DNA from: Apostichopus japonicus
Taxonomy: Eukaryota; Echinodermata; Holothuroidea; Aspidochirotida; Stichopodidae
Assembly: GCF_037975245.1 (NCBI RefSeq)
Contig: NC_092567.1
Span: 7,252,714 to 7,316,713, forward strand
Direction of reading: 5' to 3'
DNA: 64,000 nt
Part shown: in pieces, positions 26,998 to 37,552 of the stretch
How the letters are laid out: every line of letters begins with the position of its first letter
Numbering within the stretch: position 1 is the first letter of the stretch
The notes under the pieces: model-generated
Databases searched by the model: none
Seen by the model: only the letters and a program-made list of their open reading frames with translations
What the model was told of the DNA's origin: nothing
Translations under genes and position numbers: made by a program

Positions 26998-27826
26998 CAG
27001 CGACGTAGCCAGGAATTTGAAGGGGGAGCCCTTTTGCGATTGATATGGGGGAGGGGTCTAAGGGGAGGAGGTGTCCCCCTCCCGCTTTGAGATATTTTTG
27101 AACAATTGAAGGTCCTAAGTTAGTTGCGATCTGGTGCAATGTTTTGTCAGTTTCATCATTTTCATATGATATCATATTATCAGCAGGTTTTGTTTCCTTT
27201 TTTGAATTCTTTTACATATTATATCAGAAAGACAAAAATGTAGCGCTCTTTAAAACATTTTCCAGTAGGATGATTCTTGTTTAATACATTTGACGAACTT
27301 AACTGATCGTCAATATAACCTTTCATATTTTGTAAGACAGCCAGATGTGCAGTGGCCTAAAACAAATATCGTTATCGCAGTGTATTAGCAGTGTAATAAT
27401 TATTTATAGGAAGCGCGTATCACGTACGATTGCTAGCTTCATAACATGCTGTTCGTGCAACAACTTAGGACGAATCATAAAGGGGATGAGACGTTGTCGA
27501 CGTCGTTGTGCATACGGTTCGTGACATTCCATCAAGTGCGGTTAGGTATAGGCAATATGTATTTTATTACGCAGTGGCCAACTGTAGGCTTGTAATAGGC
27601 TATAGGCTAACATTTAGCTAATTGCATCTGCCAAACTAAGTAAGTGCTGAATCAGTAGGCCTGAATGTTACTACGATTATAATCGAGTTAACAAAGCTGA
27701 CGAGTATTCAAGATCAAAAGAGCACTGGCAAATTACCATGCTAAAAAACAACAGTTTTAACATTTTTTCGACACTGAAAGGGGGAGCAGTCGCTCCCCCT
27801 CTCCCCCCCCCCCGGCTACGTCCCTG
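26998..27826. mobile_element. Non-autonomous hAT-like element, 0.83 kb
   Basis: The left end is CAGCGACGTAGCCAGGA and the reverse complement of the right end is CAGGGACGTAGCCGGGG. This is a terminal repeat of the CAG-GCGTAGCC type seen in many invertebrate hAT elements. It shares most of its length with the shorter copy at 31881-32313. Left flank ATCGTACTATA and right flank ATCGTGTATA are similar but not a clean 8-bp duplication. The interior is non-coding. Confidence 0.7.
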
Positions 27827-27841
27827 ATCGTGTATATGATC

Positions 27842-28187
27842 AGGGGAGTATCCAGGATTTTCCGACCCGGGGGCGCCAATTACCATCTGAGCGGAGCGCC
27901 ACCATCGGTTGGCGCGCAGCGTACAAGAGAATTTTCTGGTTTTGATACCACCTAGATCACCGGAAATGGCACTTCTCAGGCTGAAAATGACCAACCAGAT
28001 GCACACTTTTGCCTGAGAACCAAGTATTTCCAAATAGTTTTTTTTATCCATAACCTTTTTAAGATTGTCACCAGTCACAAATCATGTTCGACCTCATCGC
28101 ATGTCCTGTGGATCATTGCTTGTGTAGGTGATTCTACGTCGCGGCCCACAATACCCGTCAGCCCCACTTTTCAAGGTTTTCCCCATC
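27842..28187. repeat. Repeat-family copy, left arm of a large inverted pair
   Basis: Begins CAGGGGAGTATCCAGGATTT. Its reverse complement matches 29651-29988 at roughly 85 percent by eye over 340 bp, including CGGAGCGCCACCATCGGTTG, ATGGCACTTCTCAGGC and TCCTGTGGATCATTGCTT. The CGGAGCGCCACC word recurs at 28560-28600 and 39880-39905, so this is a dispersed family. A minus-strand open frame across it is a by-product. Confidence 0.8.
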
Positions 28188-29650
28188 TACATAAGACATT
28201 TCGTTGTTTACATTAGCGGTATATCCCGCGGTATACTGCGCAACTTTCACGGATCGTAAGGTACACGATGGCATACGATGTAATAACCGATGCTGGCTTA
28301 TATGGTATTGCCATTAACATGTTGAACGCGCGCGGAGTGCGCGAAAAATTTTGGTTATTTTTTCGGGCAAGTCGTTACAGCCCCAATCAAATTGGGCTCC
28401 TACGCCCATGACTTCACCCATAGACAGTTTTGAGGCTGTTCATCTTGGAACACCATTTTCATGCTCATTGATATAAGGTGATATCCGCTGTTTGCTTTAC
28501 AAATTCGAGCAGGCGCGTAGCGAGGAGTTTGCCAAGTGAGGGGCGAAGCCTGTTGGCAAACTATCTAAGCGTAGCGCCACCATGTATTGGCGCGAAGCGT
28601 ACAAGCAAATTTTGGCCGAATATACCTCCCAGATCGCTGGAAATGACACTTCCCCGGCCTTGTAAGTTGCATCTAAGCATTTTTTATTTTGAAATTACTA
28701 ACGATATCATAAAAAAATATGCTCAAGGGGGGGTGGGGGCAGTCGCCCCCTTCCCGAAATGCGTCATGTTCCCCGACGACACGGTCGAGTTCGAGACCAG
28801 CCACAGTTGGTTTCATAGCAGGTTTCATATAGACACACACGCGTTATGATAGACCATATATAGTATATATGTACATATACATTATTGAGAGAGGACAAAA
28901 TGGAATCGTCAAAAATGGAGTTGACGATGTTAGGGGTAGGGTGAGGCGCACGCCCCTTCCGAAATCCTTGATCAGTCACTGGCTACCCTGTGTATATAAA
29001 AGGGATCAGCGCTGTAATGATGTCACTGTTCCTCTTTCTCTTCCCGGTGTCTTAGTGTTTTTCTTTTACTCCCTCCTTTTCTCCTTTTTCTCTCTTTCTT
29101 CTTTTTTCTTTTCCCTTCCTTCCTCTCCTCCTCCTCTTTTTTCCCCCTCTTTTTTTCCTTTTTTCTACTCTATTTTTTCTCTCCTCTTTTTCTTACCCGG
29201 AGGCGCGCGCCCCCAACGCCCGCCCCCCCCCCCTGGATACGCGGCTGATGATCCACATCGATATGGGTTGACTGGGTTTCCATTTCACCTGTTTCCTACA
29301 AGATTTCTAACTGCAGACGCGTAGCCATGAGGAGGGGGGGGGGGCAAAGGGGAAGACCCCCTTCTAGTATATTTTTTGTATTTTTTTTTTATGATATCGA
29401 AGTTTTATAGTAGCCTTTATAAGAGGTTTTAGTATTTGTACAGCAATATTAACTTTGTCTGAATTTTCGAAATTCCCTGACCAACATTCTTCATCATACT
29501 TCCCTCTACTCGTGCAATTTTGACTGGACTGTTAGGGGTCGATTTTTTTTTTCTATATTGGCTGTCCATAGATGAAATTTTGTGCAACATTATGGGTATG
29601 TTTTTAAGTGAATTTATTATTTAAATTCTGAACAAATAATGGGCTTAAAA
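28188..29650. other. Spacer between the inverted copies
   Basis: Holds a partial third copy of the same family at about 28505-28680 (GAGGAGTTTGCC, GCGTAGCGCCACCATG) and a polypyrimidine tract at 29030-29199. A segment near 29314 opens with CAGACGCGTAGCC, like a hAT end. Apparent open frames of up to 151 codons are driven by the pyrimidine tract. No gene seen. Confidence 0.55.
29030..29199. repeat. Polypyrimidine (CT-rich) tract
   Basis: About 170 bp of almost pure C and T (CTCCTTTTCTCC, TTTCCCTTCC). Low-complexity DNA able to adopt unusual structures. Ser/Phe/Pro-rich open frames are artefacts. Confidence 0.9.
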
Positions 29651-29988
29651 CCTTGAAAAGTGGGGCTGAGGGGAATTGTGGGCCGTTACGTAGTATTACC
29701 TACGAAAGCAATGATCCACAGGAGATGCGAAGAGGTCGAACATGGTGTGTGACTGGTGACACTCTTGAAAAGTTTATGGATGAAAAAAACCTGTTGGGAA
29801 AAACTTGGTTCTTAGGCAAAAGTGTGCATCTGGTTGGCATTTGCAAGCCCGAGAAGTGCCATTTCCGGTAATCTGGGGGGTTATCAAAACCAGAAATTTT
29901 TTCTTGTGCGCTGCGCGCCAACTGATGGTGGCGCTCCGCTTAGGTATTATTTGCTCCCCCAGGATACAAAATCCTGGATACGCGCCTC
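29651..29988. repeat. Repeat-family copy, right arm of a large inverted pair
   Basis: Runs from CCTTGAAAAGTGGGGCTGA to AAATCCTGGATACGCGCCTC, the inverted counterpart of 27842-28187. The right edge resembles a hAT-type terminal repeat, but no 8-bp target duplication links the outer edges of the two arms. They are more likely two insertions than one foldback element. Confidence 0.78.
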
Positions 29989-31112
29989 TACCCAAGCAAA
30001 TGTGCCCCCAATATTTGAAACAAATCGCCGCCCCTGTCCTTCTCTATAAAGTACAGTCCCCATACTCTATAAAGTCCGTCATCCGCATCTGGCTCCTACC
30101 TTAATCAGTAGGAAGGAACTTTTAATCCCAACCCCCCGCCACCCATACACACAAATACACAGCTTTCATATCCTGTGCACACCACTGCACTATTGCACCA
30201 TAAGATCGTCTAACTGAAGCATTGTAAAGTTTTTTGAATGAAAGAAAAGTGATATTCTCATTTTTCGCAAACGATTTAGAAATTAATTGGACAACATCTA
30301 AACCCTTTCATACAAAAAGGGGCATTGTTGATGACTTCAACTATAACTGAGTTCTTCCGTTCATTGAAGTCCTGTCTTACTGAAGTTTATCAACAACGAA
30401 GAATTGACAGGAACGATCAATTTTAATAGAGAAAACATTGTTTGGTTTTAGAACGGGACTCGAAACACGGACCCTTGCAATCATAATGTTACTTGTTAAA
30501 ATCCCGCTCTAGCTCCTTATATCTACACACTCTTTGTTCAAATTGTTCATAATTTCTTTACTTGTTCATACTTGTTTAATAAACAATGGATTTACGTTGC
30601 TTTCAGTGTCGTAAACGAATCTGTAGATTTCTTGTCAAGACATATTCAGAGTTGGCCATCGCCGCTTGTAGTTTCATCTACACAGTTTGCGTACTTTACG
30701 GGCATATTACGCACATAGGACAAAATACATCGGAAACTTACAATGGTTTCGTATTATTAGACGTAACTGAGAGCAATGCATATATATATATACGTACAGA
30801 AGGGACCTGAGACGGATGATATGACAGGATAAACACAGCAGGGCATATATATCAGATATGAATTGTATCATCAAATAAAGTCTTTGATTGTGTAAACTAT
30901 AAAACATGAACTTTGAAACCAGTTAAAACTTTAAACTGATTCCTCCCAATATATATTTAGCGTTCAGAATCGTATGTTAGGACGTCACATGACATACACG
31001 ACACCATATTGTCAATTGTATGTTCTTCATTTCTGATTCCTTATGTTCTTCTTTCGTGATTTTCATCCGTTATTTAAGGATTTAAGGAATCTAGACTTAA
31101 ATTCTACTCTGG
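29989..31112. other. Intergenic DNA, no gene seen
   Basis: Two stray units of the 25.9-kb minisatellite lie at 30040-30075 and a tRNA-like fragment at 30447-30512. A 74-codon frame starting ATGGATTTACGTTGCTTTC (30586) contains CFQC but no recognised family and ends in a TA-repeat, so it is not called. Confidence 0.5.
30447..30512 (-). repeat. tRNA-like fragment
   Basis: On the minus strand it reads GGAGCTAGAGCGGGATTTTA and further on a B-box-like GTTTCGAGTCCCG. The A-box and cloverleaf are poor. Probably a decayed tRNA-derived repeat. Confidence 0.3.
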
Positions 31113-31143
31113 ATGATAAACCCACAAAGCGATGATCGTGCTG
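31113..31143 (+). CDS. Possible first coding exon of the NLR gene
   Basis: An ATG followed by nine codons (MINPQSDDRA) plus one base ends exactly at a strong donor, GTAAGTA (31144). The exit phase of one base fits the NACHT exon at 34582, which needs one base before AC to make a codon; the join gives MINPQSDDRA-DKKIILIDS. An in-frame stop lies just upstream at 31098. The evidence is phase compatibility and a good donor only, so chance is possible. The 3.4-kb intron would contain two hAT-like insertions. No Death or CARD effector domain exon was found nearby. Confidence 0.35.
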
Positions 31144-31565
31144 GTAAGTAGCGTACATGAGACAGTAGTGGTGTGAAACTATATATGTACTGATATACTA
31201 AACACGTCATAAATAACACAGGATATGTTAAATGTATGACAACAGATTGCTATATGAACATGGCGTCTTCAAGGCTATTTCAATTTATCAGAATTACATT
31301 CCATGTCTGTATGATCATATTTTAATGTCGATTTAAATATTTCATTAATTTGAAGGGTATAATTTGAAGCTCACGTTAGTCAAACTCCTTTTATGTAAAT
31401 CCTGGTTATTTATAAGTTCATTCATGCAGCTACAACATATCTCTTCCTATCAGAACATGTGCTATCCTTTCACTTAATTGCTGTCAGATCAGATCATAAA
31501 TATACTAAAATTGAGTCCTGTCGAAACAGAAATGTAGAATTGTAATACTTACATAGCAGGCCTTG

Positions 31566-32762
31566 CAGGGACGTAGCTAAGGCCTGATGATTGGGGGGGT
31601 GTAGTGGCTGAAATTCCAACTGGATGGGTTTTGGAGCCAGAAAATTCCGACTGCTGCCTTGTACTCCCCCCCCCCCCCTACCACCCCCGCAATAATCGTC
31701 AACGATACGGTCAGTGTCAGTCAGACACCCCATCTTTCGCGACTGCACTTATGTTCCGAACTTTTTTCGATACATTTGTACCTTATGGGGCAAAGTTTTT
31801 GCTTATGTTGATGGCACTTTTAAGCTTCCATAGATTAGCATTGGTGTTTTTATTGTATACCATAGAGACAATATATATCCCAACGACGTAGCCAGGAGTT
31901 TGAAAGAGGGAACACCTTTTGCGATTGTTATTGGGGAGGGGTCTAAGGGGAGGGGGTGTCCCCCTCCCCTTTGAGATATTTTTGAACAATTAAAGGTCCT
32001 TAGATGCGATCTGGTGCAATTTGTTGCCAGTTTCATCATTATCATATGATATCATATTATCAGCAGATTTTGTTTTCCTGTTTGAATTCTTTTACATGTT
32101 CTTTTACATAATATATCAGAAATACATTTGACGAACTTAACTGATGGACAATATAAACTTTCATATTTTGTAAGACAGCCAGATGTACAGTGGCCTAAAA
32201 AAATATCGTTATCGCCGTGTATTAGCAGTGTAATAACAACAGTTTTTAAACATATTTTTCGACACTGAAAGGGGGAAGCAGTCGCTCTCCTGCTCCCCCT
32301 GGCTACGTCCCTGTACATCCTGAACTCACTTGAAGCAAGCGGACAGGGTCGACCCACCCAATAGCAAAATTAATACATAAATTATCCGAATTGAAGCTGA
32401 CGTTGTATTTTTTTAGAGTATTCAAAATCATACGAAGTTTTGTATGGTGGAGTCAAAAGATCGCGAGATACAATTTCTCAATGTGACGAGGAAAACGTGG
32501 TAAATATGACTGATTAAAGGTCAATTTTGATCGAAAATTTTATGTCACTCACAAATTACAAGAACATATGAAAATAAAAGTGCGACAGTCAGAAAAATTA
32601 AAGTGCGACAGTCGGAAATTCCGAATTGAAGCTGGCGACAGTCGGAAATTCCGACAGTCGGAAATTCCGACTGTCGCACTAAAATTTTCCAACCATCGTA
32701 ATTTTTACCAAGATTGGGGGGGGGGTGAGACACCCCCCACACCCCCTCTAGCGACGTCCCTG
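31566..32762. mobile_element. hAT-like element, 1.2 kb, with perfect 8-bp target duplication
   Basis: The left end CAGGGACGTAGC and the right end GCGACGTCCCTG are inverted repeats. Both sides are bordered by the identical octamer AGGCCTTG (31558-31565 and 32763-32770), the signature of hAT transposition. The element lacks a transposase frame. Near its right end are inverted and direct copies of GTCGGAAATTCCGAC. A second hAT-like element is inserted inside it at 31881. Confidence 0.9.
31881..32313. mobile_element. Nested hAT-like element, 0.43 kb
   Basis: The left end CAACGACGTAGCCAGGA and right end (reverse complement CAGGGACGTAGCCAGGG) flank a deleted version of the 26998-27826 element. They share GGTGTCCCCCTCCC, GCGATCTGGTGCAAT, CATATGATATCATATTATCA and GTAAGACAGCCAGATG in order. 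Flanks (TATATCC left, TACATCC right) differ at one of seven bases, consistent with a slightly decayed duplication. It sits inside the 31566-32762 element, so it inserted later. Confidence 0.82.
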
Positions 32763-32770
32763 AGGCCTTG

Positions 32771-34581
32771 CGCCTTTAGGCTTAGGTCCAACATAAATGA
32801 ATGAATCGGGATGGAAATCATTTCATAGATTCTTCAAGGTATAGGCTTAATTTCAACTTGCAATTATATGCATGAGTGAGATGCACTTGTCTTACTTTAT
32901 ATCCGTATTGAACATGGAGTACATCATGTGGGAAGACCACCATGGACCATTTGGATACGTTTTACTAAGATGAATCTAGTGGGAAGTTAATGGAACATGG
33001 TATAAGTTAGGTCTATATGTGGGAATTAGAGAGAACATTAAATAAGTTAAAATAGGCTAACCCGGTGGAAATGTGGTTCTTGTCAATAAAACCAAGATGA
33101 AACATGACAGTATTCTTAAAATCTACAAACTTCCTGATAATGAGGACGAATATTAAAACAATAGATAAGCAGATTGAGTTTAAGGAATTAACTGATTTTT
33201 AAGATTTTTTGTTTTGTATGATAGCTATCACGTGACTGATGTATTTTGCCTTATCAGTATGGACAGAACAAATCTCCGTAAATGTTATTTCTCTGAAATT
33301 ATTGGAAAAACATAAATCATTAGATATTAAACCTAATCGGCTTATAAATGAACCGTAACATTTGTTTGTATATGCCCGAGATTCAGATGTACCGCTTAAA
33401 GCAGCAGTTTAACTTAGGCTTGCAATGTTACCATCGCAGGCTAACACTATACACAAGTATGTGTATTGATGACAGTGGGTCACCTTTTTCTTTAATTTCA
33501 TCAAATAGAGATTACTAGGGTATAGTTAATACATTTGATCATCAACGTTAACATTTCGTCACGTGCACGCTTTGTATTGTTGCATTAGACACATTAAAGA
33601 CCAAATTGGAAAATGTTTAAAGAAGAAAACATATGTTTACCTCACTTTTTCCAATGAACCTTGGCGATAGTCAAACGTATGACCTACAATTTTTATCTGA
33701 TGTCACTGTCAATTAGTATCAATATAATCATAACAATCAACTCACACAGCTTCTTTAACATGCAAATGAATAACCGTTGTATCTACAATTAAGAGACAGC
33801 CACGCAATAACTGTGAAGCCCGCCATCTAAAATGATGAGCTGTAGGTGACATTCTAAAATGGTATCGTGACCGTTGATAACAAAACAGAAAGTTGAATTT
33901 TTTTCAGGGTGGGTTGATATTAGATTACTTCAAAGGTCGATGTTTTGTGTAAACAATAAACAGTAACTAAGAGATAAACTTTGATGTAATCTTTGTCGAG
34001 CCAGAGCCTGTTGACTTTGATTTATGATAATTTTGTTAAGTTAGATTCATCCATGCATACTGTATCTATATATTCAACAGATCATTGCTTTGAAAGATAA
34101 TTGTGGGTATTATCACTCATAGGAAAAGAAAATTGAAGACCCAAGTTTATCCCGCCAACCAGTCACGAAAATTGTTGTAACGTCATAATCGATGGAGCGT
34201 CTTACAGTGTCGATGGAGCGCCTTACAGTGCAAGGTTTGTTGTGATTACATAGTTTGGGATTAGTAACTTAGCAAAAGAAGACTGATTGTTATAATGAAC
34301 ATTGATAACCTCAGCATTCTAAATACTCTTACATTTTATGATCGAGAGTTCAACGTGACTTTTTGTTATCATTGTTTTGTTTTTACCTTATTTACTTGAA
34401 CTAACCGAATGGAAAATTTGCATATTACTCCGATTGAACTGGTATAAATTTGTCATTCAGAGTGACTCCAACATATTGCCCGCAATAATTGTTTCCAGTT
34501 TATTTATAAGCACTGACTCGCCCCAATTTCATTGACCAAAAAATAATGTTTACAAATCAAACTGTTGCCATTTTGTTTCAG
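32771..34581. other. DNA upstream of the NACHT exon, probably intron or 5' region
   Basis: AT-rich, with no coding-like segment recognised. A polypyrimidine tract and CAG (TTGCCATTTTGTTTCAG) at the right edge form the acceptor of the NACHT exon. Confidence 0.5.
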
Positions 34582-36104
34582 ACAAAAAGATCATACTCAT
34601 CGATTCTCTGAAGAGCAGGTATAAACTACAATATGACGCAATCCAGCCTATACCGTACATTAAGGACAGACTATATTGTGTGGACAAGGTATTTGTTGAG
34701 GGCGGTACAGAGATCCACATCGTTGAAGGAGCGACGAAGGAGAAAGAAGGACCATGGGTACGTGTAGACTCGTACAATGATATCTTCACAGACCCTCGAG
34801 TGAAAGCCAAACGGCGCATCATAGAAGCAGAAGCCGGGTATGGTAAGTCTACAGTGTCCTTACAGCTCGCCTATGATTGGTGCAATGGTGTAAAGGATTC
34901 ACCTTTTGAAGACGTAGAGATTCTAATTCTTCTCCGGTTGAGGCAGCTGAACAGCAAGATATCTATCTATCAAGCAATTAAGCTGTTCTTAGGACCAAAA
35001 GATCCTCGTATCAAATCTACTGATATTAAAGATATCATTGAAAGCTGTTCTTCTGTTAAGGTACTCCTGGACGGATATGATGAGTTTCCTGATAGGGAAG
35101 GAGCAACCGGAAGTGACGTAGGACGTATCATAACGAGGAATCTGTTTAGGAATATTGATGTTACCCTGACAACCAGATATCCCCCGAAGGACTATGACCA
35201 AGCAAACACAAAACGAGTGCGGTTAGTTGGTTTTGACGAAAAGGCACGTGACCAGTACATTCGCAAAGCTGTTACTGGGGAAGACGAAGAAAGCGTTTCT
35301 AAAATTAAGCGCGCTTTAAAATCCAACCCGATCCTTGATGCCCTATGTCAGGTGCCTCTTTTCTTTGTTATGTTTTCTCACATGACTCATGAAAAAGTAC
35401 TTTTTATGAGATTTAATTCAGTTACAGAGTTTTTCCGCTACATGATGAAGTGTTTCCATAGTCACAAGAGCAATAAATCAATGGATAGGAACACGAGACC
35501 ACACAATGTTACATATGAGCTAAAATTTGCTGAACTGAGTAAAGTAGCATTTGAAGGTCTCTGCGGTGAAAACCAACAGTTATCATGGCTTAAGGATAGA
35601 CTCTGTACACGACTAGGTCAAGGGTTTCTTAAACATTATATTGCAGTCGGTATCTTGGTAGAGGAAGAAGTGTCTATTGTGACAAACGAACAGACTTCTA
35701 CTACAGACATACAGACAATGACTGACGTAAGGTTCTACCATCAACTATTCTGTGAATGGTTTGCGTCTTTTAGACTGGTAGAAGTTGTAGCTGCTACAAG
35801 AGGTGCATCTGAGCTGAAGAATGTTCTTGATAAAGTGGATCCATTTAATCTTCAGTATCTCTATCGGTTCGCCTGTGGGATTAGTCCAGCAGTTGGAAAG
35901 AGAATAATAGAATACTTGAAGAGCAGGAATGACGGTGATAAGTTTGCCATCCTCTGCATCCTGGAACAAACTGGTGAGGTAGATGGAATCAAGGACACCG
36001 TCAGGGATCTGTGTTCAAAGGAAGTTGACATCGACAACGACGACGACAGCAAGCTTCTTCAGAGATCCACCATCCAGCTCTTGGAGATTGCATCTAGATT
36101 TGAT
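34582..36104 (+). CDS. NLR-family NACHT-domain exon
   Basis: Encodes the nucleotide-binding core of a NOD-like receptor, a cytosolic sensor family of innate immunity that assembles on NTP binding. The exon starts after acceptor TTTTGTTTCAG and ends at donor GTAAGT (36105), giving about 507 codons. In order: an N-terminal linker (LKSRYKLQYDAIQPIPYIKD); Walker A EAGYGKST (GYGKST at 34836-34853); Walker B VLLDGYDEF (35061-35087); sensor-1-like LTTRYPP (about 35164-35184); the helical region with LCQVPLFFVMFSHM; and the FYHQLFCEWFA motif typical of the post-NACHT helical domain. Walker A has Y where G-x-P or G-x-A is usual. No leucine-rich-repeat exon was found downstream before the CACTA-2 insertion at 41.9 kb, and no effector domain upstream. 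The gene is therefore either split by long introns or truncated. If the donor is skipped, the frame stops at 36165. Confidence 0.88.
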
Positions 36105-37065
36105 GTAAGTATGTTCATCATATGCATTAGTTTCTGTCAACTATACCAAAACAATGATGTTGTATGATGAACTAAATATACAAAAAAAAAAACAATATCA
36201 ATAACAACATAAATTAGGAAAAAAACCACTTGATGATGTTTACGTTTGGACAGACAAATTTAATAAATGTATACTAAATTAAACTACTCAGCCCGCCTAG
36301 AGAAAGTCACAAATTATCAATATGTTGTATTCATTAATGAGAAATCTCGTCTTATCGATGACTTTTTCCTTATGAGATATCATTCAAACTTATTGAAAGT
36401 CTAAGCAAAGATAGTTCAAGAATTAAGTCTTCTGAAATAAATGTCTCAAATGATCTTGACGAACAGCGTCCCATCCGTTCGTAAATACGCGATTCAGATC
36501 TCTAAAGTATGTAAAGAAAACCAAACTGGTAACTCCAACGGGTCACCACTAGAGTTAATGTATTGAACGCCACAACTGACAGATTACTGATCGAATCTAC
36601 ATAGGCCCGTTTAACAATTTACTTTGTTCCCTTCTCGACATGGCCTTCTACCATGGAGGTTCTGTTTATACCTCCATGCTTCTACAAACGTGGAAAAGTA
36701 CTTAACATTCAATACCGTACCATTCACGGGTAGTTATATGAACCTGCTTTTAGTAGAGACGCAAACTAAGATTTAAACTTAAATGTTGTTACAAAACTCA
36801 ATCACAAAGAACAAAATCAGTAACAGTGTAGATTGATTCCACGATATATTCGAGTTTTCGTATGGATATGTTGTAATTGACACTGCAGGAAGGTTGATAG
36901 GGTATATAGTTTTATACATTTCGAAATTAGTCTTTTCTTGATGAAGGGCGCTCATATCAACGTCTAGGAGAGTGCATCTAGGTACTATAGGCTAATATAT
37001 TCATTTTCACTGAAATAGGGTAACTCTAGGCAAAAGTTTCGTATGGATATGTTTTAGTCAAAGTT
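36105..37065. other. Probable intron or 3' DNA of the NLR gene
   Basis: Begins with the consensus donor GTAAGTATG. No leucine-rich-repeat coding segment or other exon recognised. Confidence 0.5.
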
Positions 37066-37552
37066 AGACATTTCCCTTATTGCAATATATTGTTAACATA
37101 TCCCTTATTGTAATCTAGGGTATGACATTTCCCTTATTGTAATATAGGGTATACATATCCAGTATTGTAATTTAGGGTGGACGTAGCCCTGATTGTAATA
37201 TAAGGTAGATATATCCTTATGGTAATCTAGTGTAAACATATCCATTATTGTAATCCAGTGCACGTATATCCCTTATTGTAATACATTGTAAACATATCCC
37301 TTATTGTAATGTAGAGTAGACATATCCCTTATTGTAATCTAGGGTAGACATATCCATTATTGTAATCTAAGGTAAATATATCCCGTATCGTAATCCAGGG
37401 TAAATACATCCCCTATTGTAATATAATGTAAATATATCCCTTATTGCAATATAGGGTAGACATTACCCTTATTGTAATCTAGGGTAGACATATCCCTTAT
37501 TGTAATCTAGGGTAGACATATCCCTTATTGTATTCTAGGGTAGATATATCAT
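37066..37552. repeat. Minisatellite, 28-bp unit, about 17 copies
   Basis: Units like ACATATCCCTTATTGTAATC followed by TAGGGTAG. Neighbours differ by one to four bases. The last two or three copies are the most alike, suggesting expansion at the right end. Confidence 0.96.

Noticed and set aside
27677-28078. 133-codon minus-strand frame
   Set aside because: It spans the junction of two repeat elements and is not preserved in the inverted copy at 29.7 kb.
28869-29324. 151-codon plus-strand frame
   Set aside because: Length comes from the polypyrimidine tract, which lacks stop codons.
27842-29988. Single foldback transposon with 340-bp terminal repeats
   Set aside because: Outer flanks do not match and the spacer contains further family fragments, so two separate insertions in opposite orientation explain it better.
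30586-30810. 74-codon frame with CFQC as an upstream NLR exon
   Set aside because: No splice donor in a suitable phase was apparent, it ends in a TA microsatellite, and its sequence resembles no effector domain.
37066-37552. Regular repeats that might suggest a CRISPR array
   Set aside because: Units are directly tandem without unique spacers, degenerate, and in a eukaryotic context; this is a minisatellite. The same holds for the arrays at 14.9, 25.9 and 55.1 kb.
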